Assembly (NCBI RefSeq): GCF_040892595.1 | Contig: NZ_JBFRYB010000001.1 | Coordinates: forward strand, 2,046,001-2,110,000 | Direction of reading: 5' to 3' | DNA length: 64,000 nt | Source: Zhongshania sp. R06B22 | Lineage (GTDB): Bacteria; Pseudomonadota; Gammaproteobacteria; Pseudomonadales; Spongiibacteraceae | Shown: positions 49,556-59,633 of the stretch, piece by piece | Numbering within the stretch: position 1 is the first letter of the stretch | How the letters are laid out: each line of letters begins with the position of its first letter | Made by a program: the position numbers and the translations under genes | Notes under the pieces: generated by a model | Databases searched by the model: none | What the model saw: only the letters and a program-made list of their open reading frames with translations | Told to the model about the DNA's origin: nothing

Positions 49556-50131
49556 TTGATTACCAAGATTGTGATTGTTGTTTTTTCGGTTGCATTGATA
49601 TTTTATTTGAACCGCATTGTTAATGGCGTGCTAGTTACGTTCGCCAAAAAAAATCGTATGTCGGCACTGCGGCTTGGTTACATGAGAAAAGCCGTAAATA
49701 TTGGTTTTTTACTATTGGGATTTATATTGGTCTGTTTTGTAATCGGCTTAGGCTATCAACAGGTCTTTATATTTCTATCATCATTTTTAGCGGTGCTGGG
49801 TATCGCTTTGGTTGCGCAGTGGTCAATTCTTAGTAATATTACGGCAGGTGTCATCATCTTTTTTGCATTTCCTTACCGTATTGGCGATCGCATTAAGGTG
49901 GTCGATAAGGATGACGATATAACCGGCCGAATTGTAGAGATCGCATTGTTTCATGTTCTTATTCGTCGAGATGATGGCAGCACCGTGACTTACCCTAATA
50001 GTATTATTCTACAAAAAGCCGTTATTAAGTTGACCGGGAGTGTTAGTAAAGCGGCTGAGATCAACACCGCTGAGCAGCAAAAGGAGGTCGCGGCGAAAAT
50101 GCTTCCAAAAAAGGAAGATCCAGAATGTTAG
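49556..50131 (+). CDS. Short MscS-type mechanosensitive channel
   Basis: This 191-residue protein has three membrane helices. The pore-lining one is followed by the MscS beta domain (FAFPYRIGDRIKVVD, then VLIRRDDGSTVTYPNSIILQKAVIKL). The C-terminal alpha/beta vestibule of E. coli MscS (286 residues) is missing and replaced by a Lys/Glu-rich tail. The start is TTG 49556 after GAGGGGA, 15 bases past the transglutaminase stop, so it may be the last gene of that operon. Confidence 0.78.
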   Translation: MITKIVIVVFSVALIFYLNRIVNGVLVTFAKKNRMSALRLGYMRKAVNIGFLLLGFILVCFVIGLGYQQVFIFLSSFLAVLGIALVAQWSILSNITAGVIIFFAFPYRIGDRIKVVDKDDDITGRIVEIALFHVLIRRDDGSTVTYPNSIILQKAVIKLTGSVSKAAEINTAEQQKEVAAKMLPKKEDPEC

Positions 50132-50134
50132 TAT

Positions 50135-50746
50135 TTAGCTTCGGTAGGCTTTATAAAACATTTGCGCGCAATGGCTGACGTATTCTTTTAGCTCGGTGTC
50201 AGATCGGTTCTTTTGTAGACCGAGTACGCTGCGAAATTGGGTTTCACAGACAATCATGGAGATAAGTTGAGCCGCTGCGGTCTCAATATTTGCTATGTTT
50301 AAGAGGCCTAACTTATTCTGTTCCGCTAGGTAATTTGCTAGCTGAGCGCGAATTTTGCCCGGTCCCGCATCCCAAAATAACTCTCCTACTTCGGATCGTC
50401 CGGCTTCGGCGACGCAGACTCTAAACATACCAATGGCGTCTTCGCTAGTCAGTAGGGCCGACAGGTGCATACAAAAAGATACCAGATACTCTTCACACTG
50501 CATTGAACGTTTTATTTTTCCTGGCGCCAGATGGTACTCGTCGCACTTGCCATCTATAGCGGCGGTGAATAACTGTTGTTTATTGCCGAAGTGACTGTAG
50601 ACAGTTTGTTTAGATACGCCCGCTGATTTGGCGATTTCTTCCATGCTGACTTTTTCAAAGCCGCTACTTATGAATAGGGAGCCGGCGGCGTCGATGATCT
50701 GCTTGCGCTTTTCTTCACTTTTTATTCTGACGCGTTTTTCCTGCAC
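50135..50746 (-). CDS. TetR-family repressor divergent from the RND pump
   Basis: This 203-residue regulator has an N-terminal TetR helix-turn-helix (residues 12-60: IIDAAGSLFISSGFEKVSME, then AGVSKQTVYSHFGNKQQLF) and an all-helical ligand domain. It is divergent from the membrane-fusion and RND genes, and a perfect palindrome lies in the common control region. It therefore probably represses the pump and responds to a pump substrate. Confidence 0.88.
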   Translation of the reverse strand: MQEKRVRIKSEEKRKQIIDAAGSLFISSGFEKVSMEEIAKSAGVSKQTVYSHFGNKQQLFTAAIDGKCDEYHLAPGKIKRSMQCEEYLVSFCMHLSALLTSEDAIGMFRVCVAEAGRSEVGELFWDAGPGKIRAQLANYLAEQNKLGLLNIANIETAAAQLISMIVCETQFRSVLGLQKNRSDTELKEYVSHCAQMFYKAYRS

Positions 50747-50783
50747 GGTACTGTTTACCTTTGGCTGTTCCGAGGGCGATATA

Positions 50784-50832
50784 TTGCCGATATGTAATAC
50801 TAATTTATATAAAATAGACTGGACAGTCCAGT
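50784..50832 (+). promoter_or_regulatory. Efflux promoter with overlapping TetR operator
   Basis: TTGCCG (50784-50789) and TATAAA (50808-50813), 18 bases apart, form a candidate promoter for the efflux genes. ACTGGAC-A-GTCCAGT (50818-50832) is a perfect 7-bp inverted repeat that begins four bases after the -10 and would cover the transcription start, as expected for repression by the adjacent TetR protein. Confidence 0.65.
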
Positions 50833-50881
50833 TTTGTTTATCTATATTTGGAACGATCTAGAGTATCCCGAGTATTTTTTT

Positions 50882-51949
50882 ATGCAACGATTTGTCGCCC
50901 ACGCCGGCTTCCTGATAGCCGTTTGCCTGATGCCGCTGGCTGCGTTAGCCGAAGTCGGTATCCAGAGCGTCAGTAGCACTGCCATCGAGCGTTTGCCTAG
51001 CTATCAAGCCCAGCGTGTATTTGCGGGCCGAGTTGTTGGCAGTCAGCGGGCTGATATTGGCTTTGAACTGGATGGTAAGGTTGCGAAAGTCACAGTTGAA
51101 GATGGTCAGCAGGTGAAGGCGGGTGACATTCTTGCGCGTCTTGACACGCGATCATTAGATATTGAAAAGTCTGAGCTGACTGCAGCGCAGCGGGAAGTTA
51201 GCGCGCGGCTGGAGCAGCTGGATAAAGATCTTATTCGCTTTAGTAACTTACGAGAGAGCGGTTATGTTTCGGTAGGGCAGTTTGATGAACTCGCGTCTCG
51301 CCGCAGTGCTACGGCGGCGCAGCTGTCACAGGTTGATGCTCGTCTTAGAGGCGTGGCATTGCGAAAGAAAAAGTCGGCGATGACGGCACCCTTTAGCGGC
51401 GAAGTGTCGACTCAGGGCTTAGAGGAGGGGTTTTTAGTCAGTGCAGGGCAGCCGCTGATGCAGCTAGTGGCTACTGGGGATATCGAGGCGGTGTTTGGTA
51501 TTTCTGATCGTCTAGGCCGAAATCTTGTTTACGGTCAAACCTTGACTATTTCTGGCGATTTTGGCGAGTGGCCGGTATCAGTTATCTCTGTCGCGCAGAA
51601 TTTAGATTGGCGAACTCAGACGCGGACGGTGCGGGTGCAATTACCTCCCGACGCGCCGGCGGTCGATGGCAACACGACTTATTTACATTTGCCTGAAGAG
51701 CGACAGGTAGCTGGTTTTTGGGTTCCCTTGACAGCCCTGTTAGAAGACGTGCGGGGAACGTGGGCGGTGTATTATTTGGCGGTCGCGGATAGTGATCTAT
51801 ATCAGGTGAGGAAGCGCTCGGTTCAGCCAGTTTACCAGTATCAGGGCAGAGTATTTGTTGACGGTGAGCTGCAATCAGGTGATCGCTTGGTGACGGCCGG
51901 GCTGCATCGACTGTCGCCGGGGCTGCATGTCAGCCTGGCGGGTGAGTGA
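50882..51949 (+). CDS. RND efflux periplasmic adaptor (membrane fusion protein)
   Basis: This 355-residue adaptor has a signal peptide ending near ALA-EVG (about residue 21), the lipoyl half-motifs ADIGFELDGKVAKVTVEDGQ and MTAPFSGEVSTQGLEEG, an alpha-hairpin between them (about 95-150) and beta-barrel and membrane-proximal domains. It links the RND pump to an outer-membrane channel, which is not encoded here. ATG 50882 is chosen because the signal peptide starts there; a TTG 48 bases upstream lies in the operator region. Confidence 0.9.
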   Translation: MQRFVAHAGFLIAVCLMPLAALAEVGIQSVSSTAIERLPSYQAQRVFAGRVVGSQRADIGFELDGKVAKVTVEDGQQVKAGDILARLDTRSLDIEKSELTAAQREVSARLEQLDKDLIRFSNLRESGYVSVGQFDELASRRSATAAQLSQVDARLRGVALRKKKSAMTAPFSGEVSTQGLEEGFLVSAGQPLMQLVATGDIEAVFGISDRLGRNLVYGQTLTISGDFGEWPVSVISVAQNLDWRTQTRTVRVQLPPDAPAVDGNTTYLHLPEERQVAGFWVPLTALLEDVRGTWAVYYLAVADSDLYQVRKRSVQPVYQYQGRVFVDGELQSGDRLVTAGLHRLSPGLHVSLAGE

Positions 51950-51955
51950 TTAGAT

Positions 51956-54900
51956 ATGCTGTCTAAAATTCTGACTAATCCCCGCATGGTGGCGCTTCTA
52001 ACGGCGCTGATACTTGTTGCGGGTCTTGCCGCCGTGGCGAGTTTACCGCGGCTTGAAGATCCTCATATTGTTAATCGTCACGCTATATTGGTCACACCCT
52101 TCCCAGGCGCCAGTGCTGAGCGGGTTGAAAGCCTGATTGCTGAACCCTTAGAGAATACCCTGCGGACTGTGCCTGAGGTGCTGCATATCACTTCCCACTC
52201 AAGTGGTGGGATGTCGGTTATTTTGGTGCACTTAGAAGATGCTGTCATGGCGGATGATAATGATCGGCTGTGGGCGGAGCTACGAGATAAAATTCAGCAA
52301 GCTGCGCGTGACCTCCCTGCTGGTGCGGGTGAACCATACTTAGATACTGACCGAGGCTATGCCTTCACCTGGATTGGCGCATTGACCTGGGAGGGCAGCG
52401 GTCCCACTGATTTATTGCGTTTGGGCCGCTACGCCGACGAGTTGGCGAATAGACTGCGAAATTTAGCGGGCACGGATATTGTCGAGGTGGTAGGGGCGCC
52501 AGATGAAGAGGTGCAAGTTAAAGTTGATGTTGTTAAGGCTGGGGCCGTGGGCCTGGATGTGCCTAGAATTGCGGCCTTATTGGGTAACAGCGATGCCAAA
52601 ACCGCCGCGGGTGAACTCAGTAACGATCAACAGCGTATTTCGCTAGAGTTAATTGGTGGCTTTGATGCGATTGAACGTATTCGGCGCACCCCCTTATTAA
52701 CCTTAGCCGACGGCGGATCGCTGCAATTACAAGATATTGCACAGGTCTACCGCGGCGGGCCCGATGTCCCGCGAGATATGACGATAGTGAGCGGTGAGCG
52801 CGCTGTGGCGATCGGTTCGCGAATGCTTCCGCATATGCGTGGAGACCGTTGGACAGTCGCATTGCAGGCGGAGGTCGCTGATTTCGTTCAAACCTTGCCT
52901 GACGAGATCAAGCTAAAAGAGCTCTTTGTGCAAGAGCGCTATAACAATGTGCGCTTGGGCGATTTGATTAATAATATCTTGCTCGGTTTTGGATTCATTT
53001 TTGCTATTTTGCTGTTTACTTTAGGTTGGCGATCCGCCGTGATTGTCGCGGTATCACTGCCGTTGACGATGCTGTTTTCTTTAGCGTGTATGCGCATGAC
53101 CGATTTGCCCATTCATCAGATGTCGGTGACGGGTCTTATCGTTGCGCTGGGGATTATGGTCGACAACGCCATTGTGGTGGCGGATACGGTGATGCGCTAT
53201 CGCCGCGATGGTTTCTCCGCCACTGCGGCGGCGTCAAAGGCGCTGCGGCACCTTTGGATTCCCTTACTAGGTTCCACACTAACCACGGTTTTAACCTTCA
53301 TGCCGGTGGTGTTAATGCCCGGACCTGCAGGTGAATTTATCGGACCCTTGGCCCGTACAGTGATATTTTCGCTGCTAGGGTCTTGGCTGATTTCGCTGTT
53401 CATTATTGCTCCGGTCGCCGGTAAGTGGTTAGCGAATAATCAAGCCAATGGAGTTGGCGCTCCGCGCCTAAATCGCGGTTTTCGACGACTATTGGCATGG
53501 GTATTACTCCGCCCGCGCCGGATGATGTTGGTGGCGTGCGTATTGCCAGTATTGGGCTTTGTCACTAGTCAAACTTTGCCTGAGCAGTTTTTCCCGCCCT
53601 CAGATCGGGACATGATAAATCTTGAGCTCTATCTACCCGCAGGCAGTAGTATTGAGCTAACGCGGCGCGCGACAGAGCAAGTGACTGAAGTGATTAATCG
53701 GCACCCTGAAATTACTTCCCTACACTGGTTTATTGGCCGCAATGCGCTGTCCTTTTACTACAATATAATGAGTAGTAAGGATGGCGCATCTAACTACGCG
53801 CAGACCATGATGAAGATGGTGGATTTTAATGAGGCCAATCGACTAATTAGTGTGCTGCAGCGCGAGCTGGACGAGAGCTTCCCTGACTATCAGATTATCG
53901 TACAGCGACTCGCTCAGGGCCCGCCTTCAAATGCGCCGGTTGAAATACGCTTGTATGGTAGTAGTTTGCCGCGCTTGAAGGCCATGGGGGACGAGTTGCG
54001 GCGTATCGCCCAGGAAACCGACGGCGTGGTTCACGTGCGGGATTCCCTCGGACAAGTGGTGCCGAAAATCTGGTTTGATATTGATGAAAGTGAAGCTCAG
54101 CGCAGTCAGGTTGGCTTGAAGGATATTTCATCTTTGTTGGCGGCGAGTGTTGATGGCGTAGTCACGAGTAGTATGTTGGATGGCACTCAGCAGCTACCTG
54201 TGCGGGTTTCGGGCGCGGGTGTAAAAACCACCAGTATTGATCGTTTAATGTCGTTTCCGCTGGTGTTACCAACAGGGGGAAGACCCCTGTCGTCACTGGC
54301 AACGGTAGAGTTGCTGCCAGCACAGGCGCAGATTTCACGACGCGACGGTCAACGCGTCAATATGGTCGACATATTTATAAGAGATGATGTACTTCCCTCT
54401 GAAGTACTCAATCGCATAAGGGCACGATTAGCGGAGGAGGAGTTTGATGTGCCCGCGGGATACACTATTGAAATTGGGGGGGAATCCGAAAACCGCAATG
54501 AGGCTGTTGGCAACCTAATGGGCAGTGTCGGCATTATTCTGGTATTGCTTATTGTGACCGTGGTAATGGCATTCGACTCTTTCCGTTTGGCGGGTTTGGT
54601 ATTTGCTGTGGCGATTCAATCTGCCGGTATGGGCATGCTCAGTTTGTGGCTTGGCCAATACCCGTTTGGTTTTACCGCCGTTATAGGCTTAATGGGGTTA
54701 ATGGGCTTGGCGGTAAACGCGGCGATAGTTATTTTGACTGAATTAAAAGCCTCGCCATTAGCGATGACTGGAGACAGGGCAGAGATTGTCGATGTGGTAT
54801 CGGTGTGCACTAAACATATTGGCTCGACAACGCTTACTACCGTAGCAGGGCTTATTCCCTTGATTTTATCCGGCGGCGGATTCTGGCCACCCTTTGCAAT

Positions 54901-55036
54901 TGTATTGGCGGGAGGCACCGTATTAACAACCATCTTGTCCTTGTTCTTTGTGCCCGCCGCGTTTTTGGTTTTAAGAAAGCCCTATATTGCAAAATATTTG
55001 TCGCAGGCCAACACTCCCGCTCAGGAAGGGAAATGA
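51956..55036 (+). CDS. RND-family efflux transporter
   Basis: This 1026-residue inner-membrane pump has twelve membrane helices and two large periplasmic loops (about 35-330 and 560-850). The TM4 proton-relay segment reads GIMVDNAIVVADTV near 395-408, with Asp followed by Asn where AcrB has Asp-Asp; the TM10-11 Lys/Thr region includes LGQYPFGFTAVIGLMGLMG and KHIGSTTLTTVAG. It starts six bases after the adaptor gene. Substrates are unknown. The sequence departs from classic AcrB and sits nearer to pumps with the VDN motif. Confidence 0.92.
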   Translation: MLSKILTNPRMVALLTALILVAGLAAVASLPRLEDPHIVNRHAILVTPFPGASAERVESLIAEPLENTLRTVPEVLHITSHSSGGMSVILVHLEDAVMADDNDRLWAELRDKIQQAARDLPAGAGEPYLDTDRGYAFTWIGALTWEGSGPTDLLRLGRYADELANRLRNLAGTDIVEVVGAPDEEVQVKVDVVKAGAVGLDVPRIAALLGNSDAKTAAGELSNDQQRISLELIGGFDAIERIRRTPLLTLADGGSLQLQDIAQVYRGGPDVPRDMTIVSGERAVAIGSRMLPHMRGDRWTVALQAEVADFVQTLPDEIKLKELFVQERYNNVRLGDLINNILLGFGFIFAILLFTLGWRSAVIVAVSLPLTMLFSLACMRMTDLPIHQMSVTGLIVALGIMVDNAIVVADTVMRYRRDGFSATAAASKALRHLWIPLLGSTLTTVLTFMPVVLMPGPAGEFIGPLARTVIFSLLGSWLISLFIIAPVAGKWLANNQANGVGAPRLNRGFRRLLAWVLLRPRRMMLVACVLPVLGFVTSQTLPEQFFPPSDRDMINLELYLPAGSSIELTRRATEQVTEVINRHPEITSLHWFIGRNALSFYYNIMSSKDGASNYAQTMMKMVDFNEANRLISVLQRELDESFPDYQIIVQRLAQGPPSNAPVEIRLYGSSLPRLKAMGDELRRIAQETDGVVHVRDSLGQVVPKIWFDIDESEAQRSQVGLKDISSLLAASVDGVVTSSMLDGTQQLPVRVSGAGVKTTSIDRLMSFPLVLPTGGRPLSSLATVELLPAQAQISRRDGQRVNMVDIFIRDDVLPSEVLNRIRARLAEEEFDVPAGYTIEIGGESENRNEAVGNLMGSVGIILVLLIVTVVMAFDSFRLAGLVFAVAIQSAGMGMLSLWLGQYPFGFTAVIGLMGLMGLAVNAAIVILTELKASPLAMTGDRAEIVDVVSVCTKHIGSTTLTTVAGLIPLILSGGGFWPPFAIVLAGGTVLTTILSLFFVPAAFLVLRKPYIAKYLSQANTPAQEGK

Positions 55037-55056
55037 GGCGCTACAATATATAGAGA

Positions 55057-55079
55057 GCGCCACTGTTGGTTCGTGGCGC
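55057..55079. repeat. Hairpin downstream of the RND pump gene
   Basis: GCGCCAC (55057-55063) and GTGGCGC (55073-55079) pair perfectly around 9 bases, 21 bases after the pump stop. There is no T-tract, so intrinsic termination is uncertain. Confidence 0.4.
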
Positions 55080-55187
55080 CGTGCTATTATTTCAACGACG
55101 AATACCGGTTTTAAGCGAAATTCTGCGCAGCAAGTGCGGCTTACTGCCCTTGCTTGGTGAGTTTATGCCCGTTTATTTGTCAGTTAT

Positions 55188-55196
55188 TGCTATACT
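55188..55196 (+). promoter_or_regulatory. Extended -10 promoter before yibL
   Basis: TGCTATACT gives a TG-N extended -10 with TATACT at 55191-55196, about 70 bases before the yibL start. No good -35 is needed for this class. Confidence 0.4.
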
Positions 55197-55267
55197 GCCG
55201 CCATGATAGATCCGCGCCGATGATAGTGAGAGACGCTGTCTTGGGTTAATGACGAATGAGAGTAGTA

Positions 55268-55624
55268 ATGAATTTAAACAAAGACATTCAGCAGTTAAAT
55301 AACAAGTTAGATATGCTGCGACGTAAATTAGATGATGCCAAGGCGCGTGACGATCAAGGTTTAGTAAAGCAATTCAAGCGTGAGCTGACGACGGTTAATA
55401 AAAAAATTGCCAGTATAAAAGGCATGCAGAGTCGCAGTAATTCAGCGCAGGGAGAGGCTTTAAACGCACTGCCATTTCATCGTCCTTTAAGTAAGCTCGA
55501 ACAAGCAGACATGGGCAAGTTTAAAAAATCAGTGCGCGGGCTAATTGTCGTCCATCCATTGACTACCTTGGGCAAAGAAATGGGTATTTCCGAGGTGACT
55601 GGCTACGCACCAAAGGCTTTTTAA
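55268..55624 (+). CDS. yibL: YibL family ribosome-associated protein
   Basis: This 118-residue protein has an N-terminal coiled coil (about 1-60: LNKDIQQLNNKLDMLRRKLD) and a highly conserved C-terminal segment (LSKLEQADMGKFKKSVRGL, then VVHPLTTLGKEMG). That segment matches E. coli YibL as I remember it almost residue for residue. YibL is reported as ribosome-associated, with an unclear role. I chose ATG 55268, preceded by GAGAG; ATG 55256 is in frame and adds four residues. Confidence 0.82.
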   Translation: MNLNKDIQQLNNKLDMLRRKLDDAKARDDQGLVKQFKRELTTVNKKIASIKGMQSRSNSAQGEALNALPFHRPLSKLEQADMGKFKKSVRGLIVVHPLTTLGKEMGISEVTGYAPKAF

Positions 55625-56016
55625 TCGAGCGCGCAGAACGTTTGTAAATAGTATTAAGCGCTCAATTTAGGGCTGAACTCAGGACTTAGTTCTAGGCTCG
55701 GTTTCGGGCTTAACATCGGACTAGGCCTCTCTGCTAATCCACCTCATACTCTAGTGTTTTTCGCTCTGAAAAACCTTTGCGCCTGCTGCTGATCTCGACT
55801 ATTTGCACAGCGGCTTGCGAGCGCAATTCACTGTCACGCTCTTCGAACACAATAAGCCATACTCACGAGCGCAGTGTGCGTTGAGCCGTTTTGCATAAGC
55901 GCAGCGGCGGTGCTGAGTGAAAAGTGTTTGTCTTTTATCCGGGTCCGAAAATGTATTTACTAAGACGGGCTATCAAAGGTAGAGTTTATCGAGTTCTAGC
56001 TTAGAGTCACTATTCT
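55625..56016. other. 392-base gap without recognised features
   Basis: No open frame, hairpin with T-run or clear promoter was found between yibL and the CheR-like gene. The stretch has several repeats of the GGCTTA/GGACTTAG kind near its start but no ordered array. It may contain the control region of the next gene or a lost gene. Confidence 0.5.
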
Positions 56017-56802
56017 ATGTCTGTTAAACAACCGACACCGCTTCGATTACGACCTACCGTGGGAGATGCCATTGGCACCACGGCGTTTTTTCGCAATAGG
56101 GTGCTCAATGAAACGCTACTTAATGAATTACTAATATCAGGGCGTAAGCACTATTCAATATTGTTTCATGCCTGCTCCATCGGTGCCGAAGTCTATAGTT
56201 TTGTTATTCAGTACTTGGCGGGGGGCTTTAATGAGCACTTTAGTCTTTCATGTTACGCAACTGACAAGCAGCAAGACTTTGTAAGCTATGCTGATCACGC
56301 TCAGTTTCCTCAAGAGATCCTGCAGGGCTGTTCTGAGGCAGAACGGCAGTACTTTACCATCGATAATGGCGCTGTATCTCTGAATAGCAACGTAAAAAGA
56401 ACCGTCGAATTTTTACCTGCGGCTGACTTTGCCAGCTTCGACAGTGAGCGCAGTTACGATGTGGTGGTGCTATTAAATGCGCTCGTTTATGTAAGTGCAG
56501 AGATGCAGGCCGAGGTATTTGATCGAGTGAGCAGCTATAACCCTGGCTGGTTAGTCACGTCTGGGTTTCACCAAGCCACGATTAAAAAAGATTTACAGCG
56601 TAACGGCTATTCTCCAGTTGAGACCGCGATGGAAGAGATTCATATGAGCTGGACTGATCGGCTGCGTGAGAAACCGGTGCCGCAGGAGGCATTGCCGCCA
56701 AATATATTTACAGATTGGTCTTTGCCAGCGTTTAGCGAAGTGCCAGATTATAGATATCGCTATTGCGCCATATTTAGCAAGGATGGACCCTTGAATGCTT
56801 AA
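56017..56802 (+). CDS. Orphan CheR-like methyltransferase-fold protein
   Basis: This 261-residue protein keeps the CheR layout: TTAFFRN at 21-27 (CheR TxFFR), HACSIGAEVYSF at 51-62 in place of the SAM loop SCSTGEEPYSL, CYATD at 79-83 and YDVVVLLNALVYVSAEMQ for the usual catalytic segment ending in N-V-L-I-Y. The SAM-loop differences (Ile for Thr, Ala for the first Glu) make activity doubtful. No chemoreceptor or CheB is near. It could be a pseudoenzyme or a methyltransferase for another target. Only the fold-level call is firm. Confidence 0.65.
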   Translation: MSVKQPTPLRLRPTVGDAIGTTAFFRNRVLNETLLNELLISGRKHYSILFHACSIGAEVYSFVIQYLAGGFNEHFSLSCYATDKQQDFVSYADHAQFPQEILQGCSEAERQYFTIDNGAVSLNSNVKRTVEFLPAADFASFDSERSYDVVVLLNALVYVSAEMQAEVFDRVSSYNPGWLVTSGFHQATIKKDLQRNGYSPVETAMEEIHMSWTDRLREKPVPQEALPPNIFTDWSLPAFSEVPDYRYRYCAIFSKDGPLNA

Positions 56803-56856
56803 AGTGTCTTAAATAGGGTTGCTGCTAGGCACTGTTAAAAGCTAAAACGCAGATGC

Positions 56857-56885
56857 AAAAAAGCCGCCCTAAGGCGGCTTTTCTT
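56857..56885. terminator. Bidirectional intrinsic terminator
   Basis: GCCGCC (56863-56868) and GGCGGC (56873-56878) pair around CTAA, flanked by an A-run (56857-56862) and a T-run (56879-56887 with one C). It lies between the CheR-like gene and the end of acnB and can stop both convergent transcripts. Confidence 0.88.
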
Positions 56886-56907
56886 TTAACAAGAGTAAGC
56901 CAAAAAC

Positions 56908-59535
56908 TTACATTGTCACCTCAGTAATTTCTACTGACGCAATACGCTTACCTTCTTCCGCACCTTTTTGGAAAGACGCAATCTGATCGAAGTTCATATA
57001 GCGATAAATCTCGCCTGACATGGCATCCAAATCTTTGCAATATTCCATATATTCAGCTGGCGTTGGCAGGCGGCCCAAGATCGCGCCAACCGATGCTAAT
57101 TCAGCAGAGGTTAGGTAGACATTAGCGCCATTACCAAGACGGTTAGGGAAGTTACGAGTTGAGGTGGAGAGTACAGTAGCGCCATCCGCAACACGCGCTT
57201 GGTTACCCATGCAAAGTGAACAACCTGGCATTTCGGTGCGCGCACCAGAAGCGCCGAAGATGTTGTAGTAGCCTTCTTCCATCAGGGTGTGCTGATCCAT
57301 CTTGGTGGGTGGCGAGATCCACAGACGGGTATTCAGCGTGCCTTTGTTGGCGTCGAGCAGCTTACCAGCGGCGCGGAAGTGACCAATGTTGGTCATGCAG
57401 CTACCGATGAAGACTTCGTCTACTTTGTCGCCAGCAACTTCAGACAGCAACTTAGCGTCGTCGGGGTCGTTAGGGCAGCAAACTACAGGCTCTTTCAGCT
57501 GGTCTAGATCGATTTCGATAATCTCAGTGTACTCGGCATCGGCGTCGCCTTCGAGCAGGCTTGGGTTGGCCAGCCATGCTTCCATATTAGCAGCGCGGCG
57601 CTCTAAGGTACGTGGGTCGCCATAGCCTTCGCTTACCATCCAGCGCAGTAGAGTGATGTTCGAACGCAGGTATTCAGAAATTTCTGGAATACCTTGCTTG
57701 ATGGTGCAGCCAGCAGCAGAACGCTCTGCAGAGGCGTCGGACAATTCAAATGCCTGTTCAACAGTCAGACCAGACAAGCCTTCGATTTCAAGAATGCGGC
57801 CAGAGAAAATATTCTTCTTGCCCTTTTTCTCAACGGTCAGATGACCTTCTTTAATAGCTTGGTAAGGAATGGCGTGAACCAGATCGCGCAGGGTAATGCC
57901 TGGCTGCATTTTGCCTTTAAAGCGAACTAGCACTGATTCGGGCATATCTAGAGGCATAACGCCTGTGGCCGCTGCGAAAGCAACCAAACCAGAACCCGCG
58001 GGGAAAGAAATACCCATTGGGAAGCGAGTATGGGAGTCACCACCGGTGCCGACAGTATCTGGCAGCAGCATGCGGTTCAACCAGCTGTGGATGATACCGT
58101 CGCCGGGGCGCAATGAAACACCGCCGCGGGTCATGATGAAGTCTGGCAGGTTATGCTGGGTGTCGATGTCAATTGGCTTGGGGTAAGCCGCCGTGTGGCA
58201 GAATGACTGCATGGTCAGGTCGGCAGAGAAACCGAGGCAGGCCAAGTCTTTCAGCTCGTCGCGGGTCATCGGGCCAGTGGTGTCCTGTGAGCCCACAGTG
58301 GTCATTCTGGGTTCGCAGTAAGTGCCGGGACGAATACCTTCGCCTTCAGGCAGGCCGCAGGCGCGACCAACCATTTTCTGCGCCAAGGTGTAGCCTTTGC
58401 CGGTATCGACGGGCTGCTCAGGCAGGCGGAACAGGGTAGAGGTGGGTAGCCCCAGTGATTCGCGTGCTTTAGACGTCAGGCCACGTCCGATAATCAGGTT
58501 GATACGGCCACCAGCGCGAACTTCGTCCAACAACACGGGTGATTTCAATTCGAAGGTGCTGAGGGTATCACCGGTTTCAACATTTTTGATGACACCGTCA
58601 TAAGGGCGGATTTCAATCACATCGCCCATATTTAGATCGTCAACAGGGGCTTCGAATACCAGTGCGCCAGCATCTTCCATGGTGTTGTAGAAGATCGGAG
58701 CGACTTTACTGCCGATACATACGCCGCCGGAACGCTTATTGGGAACACCGGGCATATCGTCGCCGAAGAACCACAATACCGAGTTGGTGGCAGATTTACG
58801 CGAAGAACCCGTGCCGACAACATCACCTACGAAGGAGATCGGATGACCTTTCTTCTTGAGTTCGTCCATCAGGGTTAGTGGACCAACGCTGCCTTGGGTA
58901 TCGGGTTTGATACCATCGCGTTCCATTTTGAACATCGCCAAGGCATGCAATGGAATGTCGGGGCGTGACCACGCATCAGGCGCGGGAGATAAGTCATCAG
59001 TATTGGTTTCGCCGGTGACTTTAAATACGGTGTTAACGATGCTTTCTGCTACTTCGGGGCGGTTGGTAAACCATTCGCCGTCGGCCCAGCTTTGAATAAC
59101 TTCTTTGGCTAACGCATTGCCGGCTTTCGCTTTTTCTTCCACATCGTGGAAGGCGTCAAACATTAGCAAAGTGTGTTTGAGTTCTTTAGCGGCGAGTTCT
59201 GCTAGGTCAGCATGGTCGAGGAGGTCGACCAAGGTGATGATATTATAGCCACCGTGCATATTGCCCAGTAGTTTGACGGCGAGTTCTTTGCTGATAAGCG
59301 GGCTGCTAGCTTCGTCTTTAACGACAGCGGCGAGGAATCCTGCTTTAACATAGGCGGCTTCGTCCACGCCAGGTGGTACACGGTTGGATATCAGGTCAAC
59401 AAGTACCGCTTCTTCGCCAGCGGGCGGAGTCTTTAGTAGCTCTATTAAGCCCGCAACTTGTTCAGCGTTTAGTGGCTGGGGAACAATGCCTTGCGCGGCG
59501 CGTTCAGCGACGTGTTTCCGATATGCTTCTAGCAC
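56908..59535 (-). CDS. acnB: Aconitate hydratase B (AcnB)
   Basis: This 875-residue enzyme has the AcnB-type N-terminal HEAT-like domain, followed by the swivel domain ([20 protein letters not shown]) and the catalytic core with iron-sulfur Cys residues in [16 protein letters not shown] and [17 protein letters not shown]. The segment [19 protein letters not shown] follows. It interconverts citrate and isocitrate. The start is GTG 59535, with GAGGAG about nine bases upstream. The neighbourhood with nasST agrees with pseudomonads. Confidence 0.97.
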   Translation of the reverse strand: MLEAYRKHVAERAAQGIVPQPLNAEQVAGLIELLKTPPAGEEAVLVDLISNRVPPGVDEAAYVKAGFLAAVVKDEASSPLISKELAVKLLGNMHGGYNIITLVDLLDHADLAELAAKELKHTLLMFDAFHDVEEKAKAGNALAKEVIQSWADGEWFTNRPEVAESIVNTVFKVTGETNTDDLSPAPDAWSRPDIPLHALAMFKMERDGIKPDTQGSVGPLTLMDELKKKGHPISFVGDVVGTGSSRKSATNSVLWFFGDDMPGVPNKRSGGVCIGSKVAPIFYNTMEDAGALVFEAPVDDLNMGDVIEIRPYDGVIKNVETGDTLSTFELKSPVLLDEVRAGGRINLIIGRGLTSKARESLGLPTSTLFRLPEQPVDTGKGYTLAQKMVGRACGLPEGEGIRPGTYCEPRMTTVGSQDTTGPMTRDELKDLACLGFSADLTMQSFCHTAAYPKPIDIDTQHNLPDFIMTRGGVSLRPGDGIIHSWLNRMLLPDTVGTGGDSHTRFPMGISFPAGSGLVAFAAATGVMPLDMPESVLVRFKGKMQPGITLRDLVHAIPYQAIKEGHLTVEKKGKKNIFSGRILEIEGLSGLTVEQAFELSDASAERSAAGCTIKQGIPEISEYLRSNITLLRWMVSEGYGDPRTLERRAANMEAWLANPSLLEGDADAEYTEIIEIDLDQLKEPVVCCPNDPDDAKLLSEVAGDKVDEVFIGSCMTNIGHFRAAGKLLDANKGTLNTRLWISPPTKMDQHTLMEEGYYNIFGASGARTEMPGCSLCMGNQARVADGATVLSTSTRNFPNRLGNGANVYLTSAELASVGAILGRLPTPAEYMEYCKDLDAMSGEIYRYMNFDQIASFQKGAEEGKRIASVEITEVTM

Positions 59536-59596
59536 AGTGTAACTCCTCTTTTCAGTTTCGGTACCCGTATCCGCCGGGATCGCCGGGGCCGGGGCT

Positions 59597-59615
59597 ATCG
59601 ATGCCCATCATCGAT
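59597..59615. repeat. Palindrome in the acnB leader
   Basis: ATCGATG (59597-59603) and CATCGAT (59609-59615) pair perfectly around 5 bases. It lies just downstream of the putative acnB -10 on the minus strand, so it could be an operator or a leader hairpin. Confidence 0.4.
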
Positions 59616-59633
59616 GCGAAATAGGGGGCTGCA

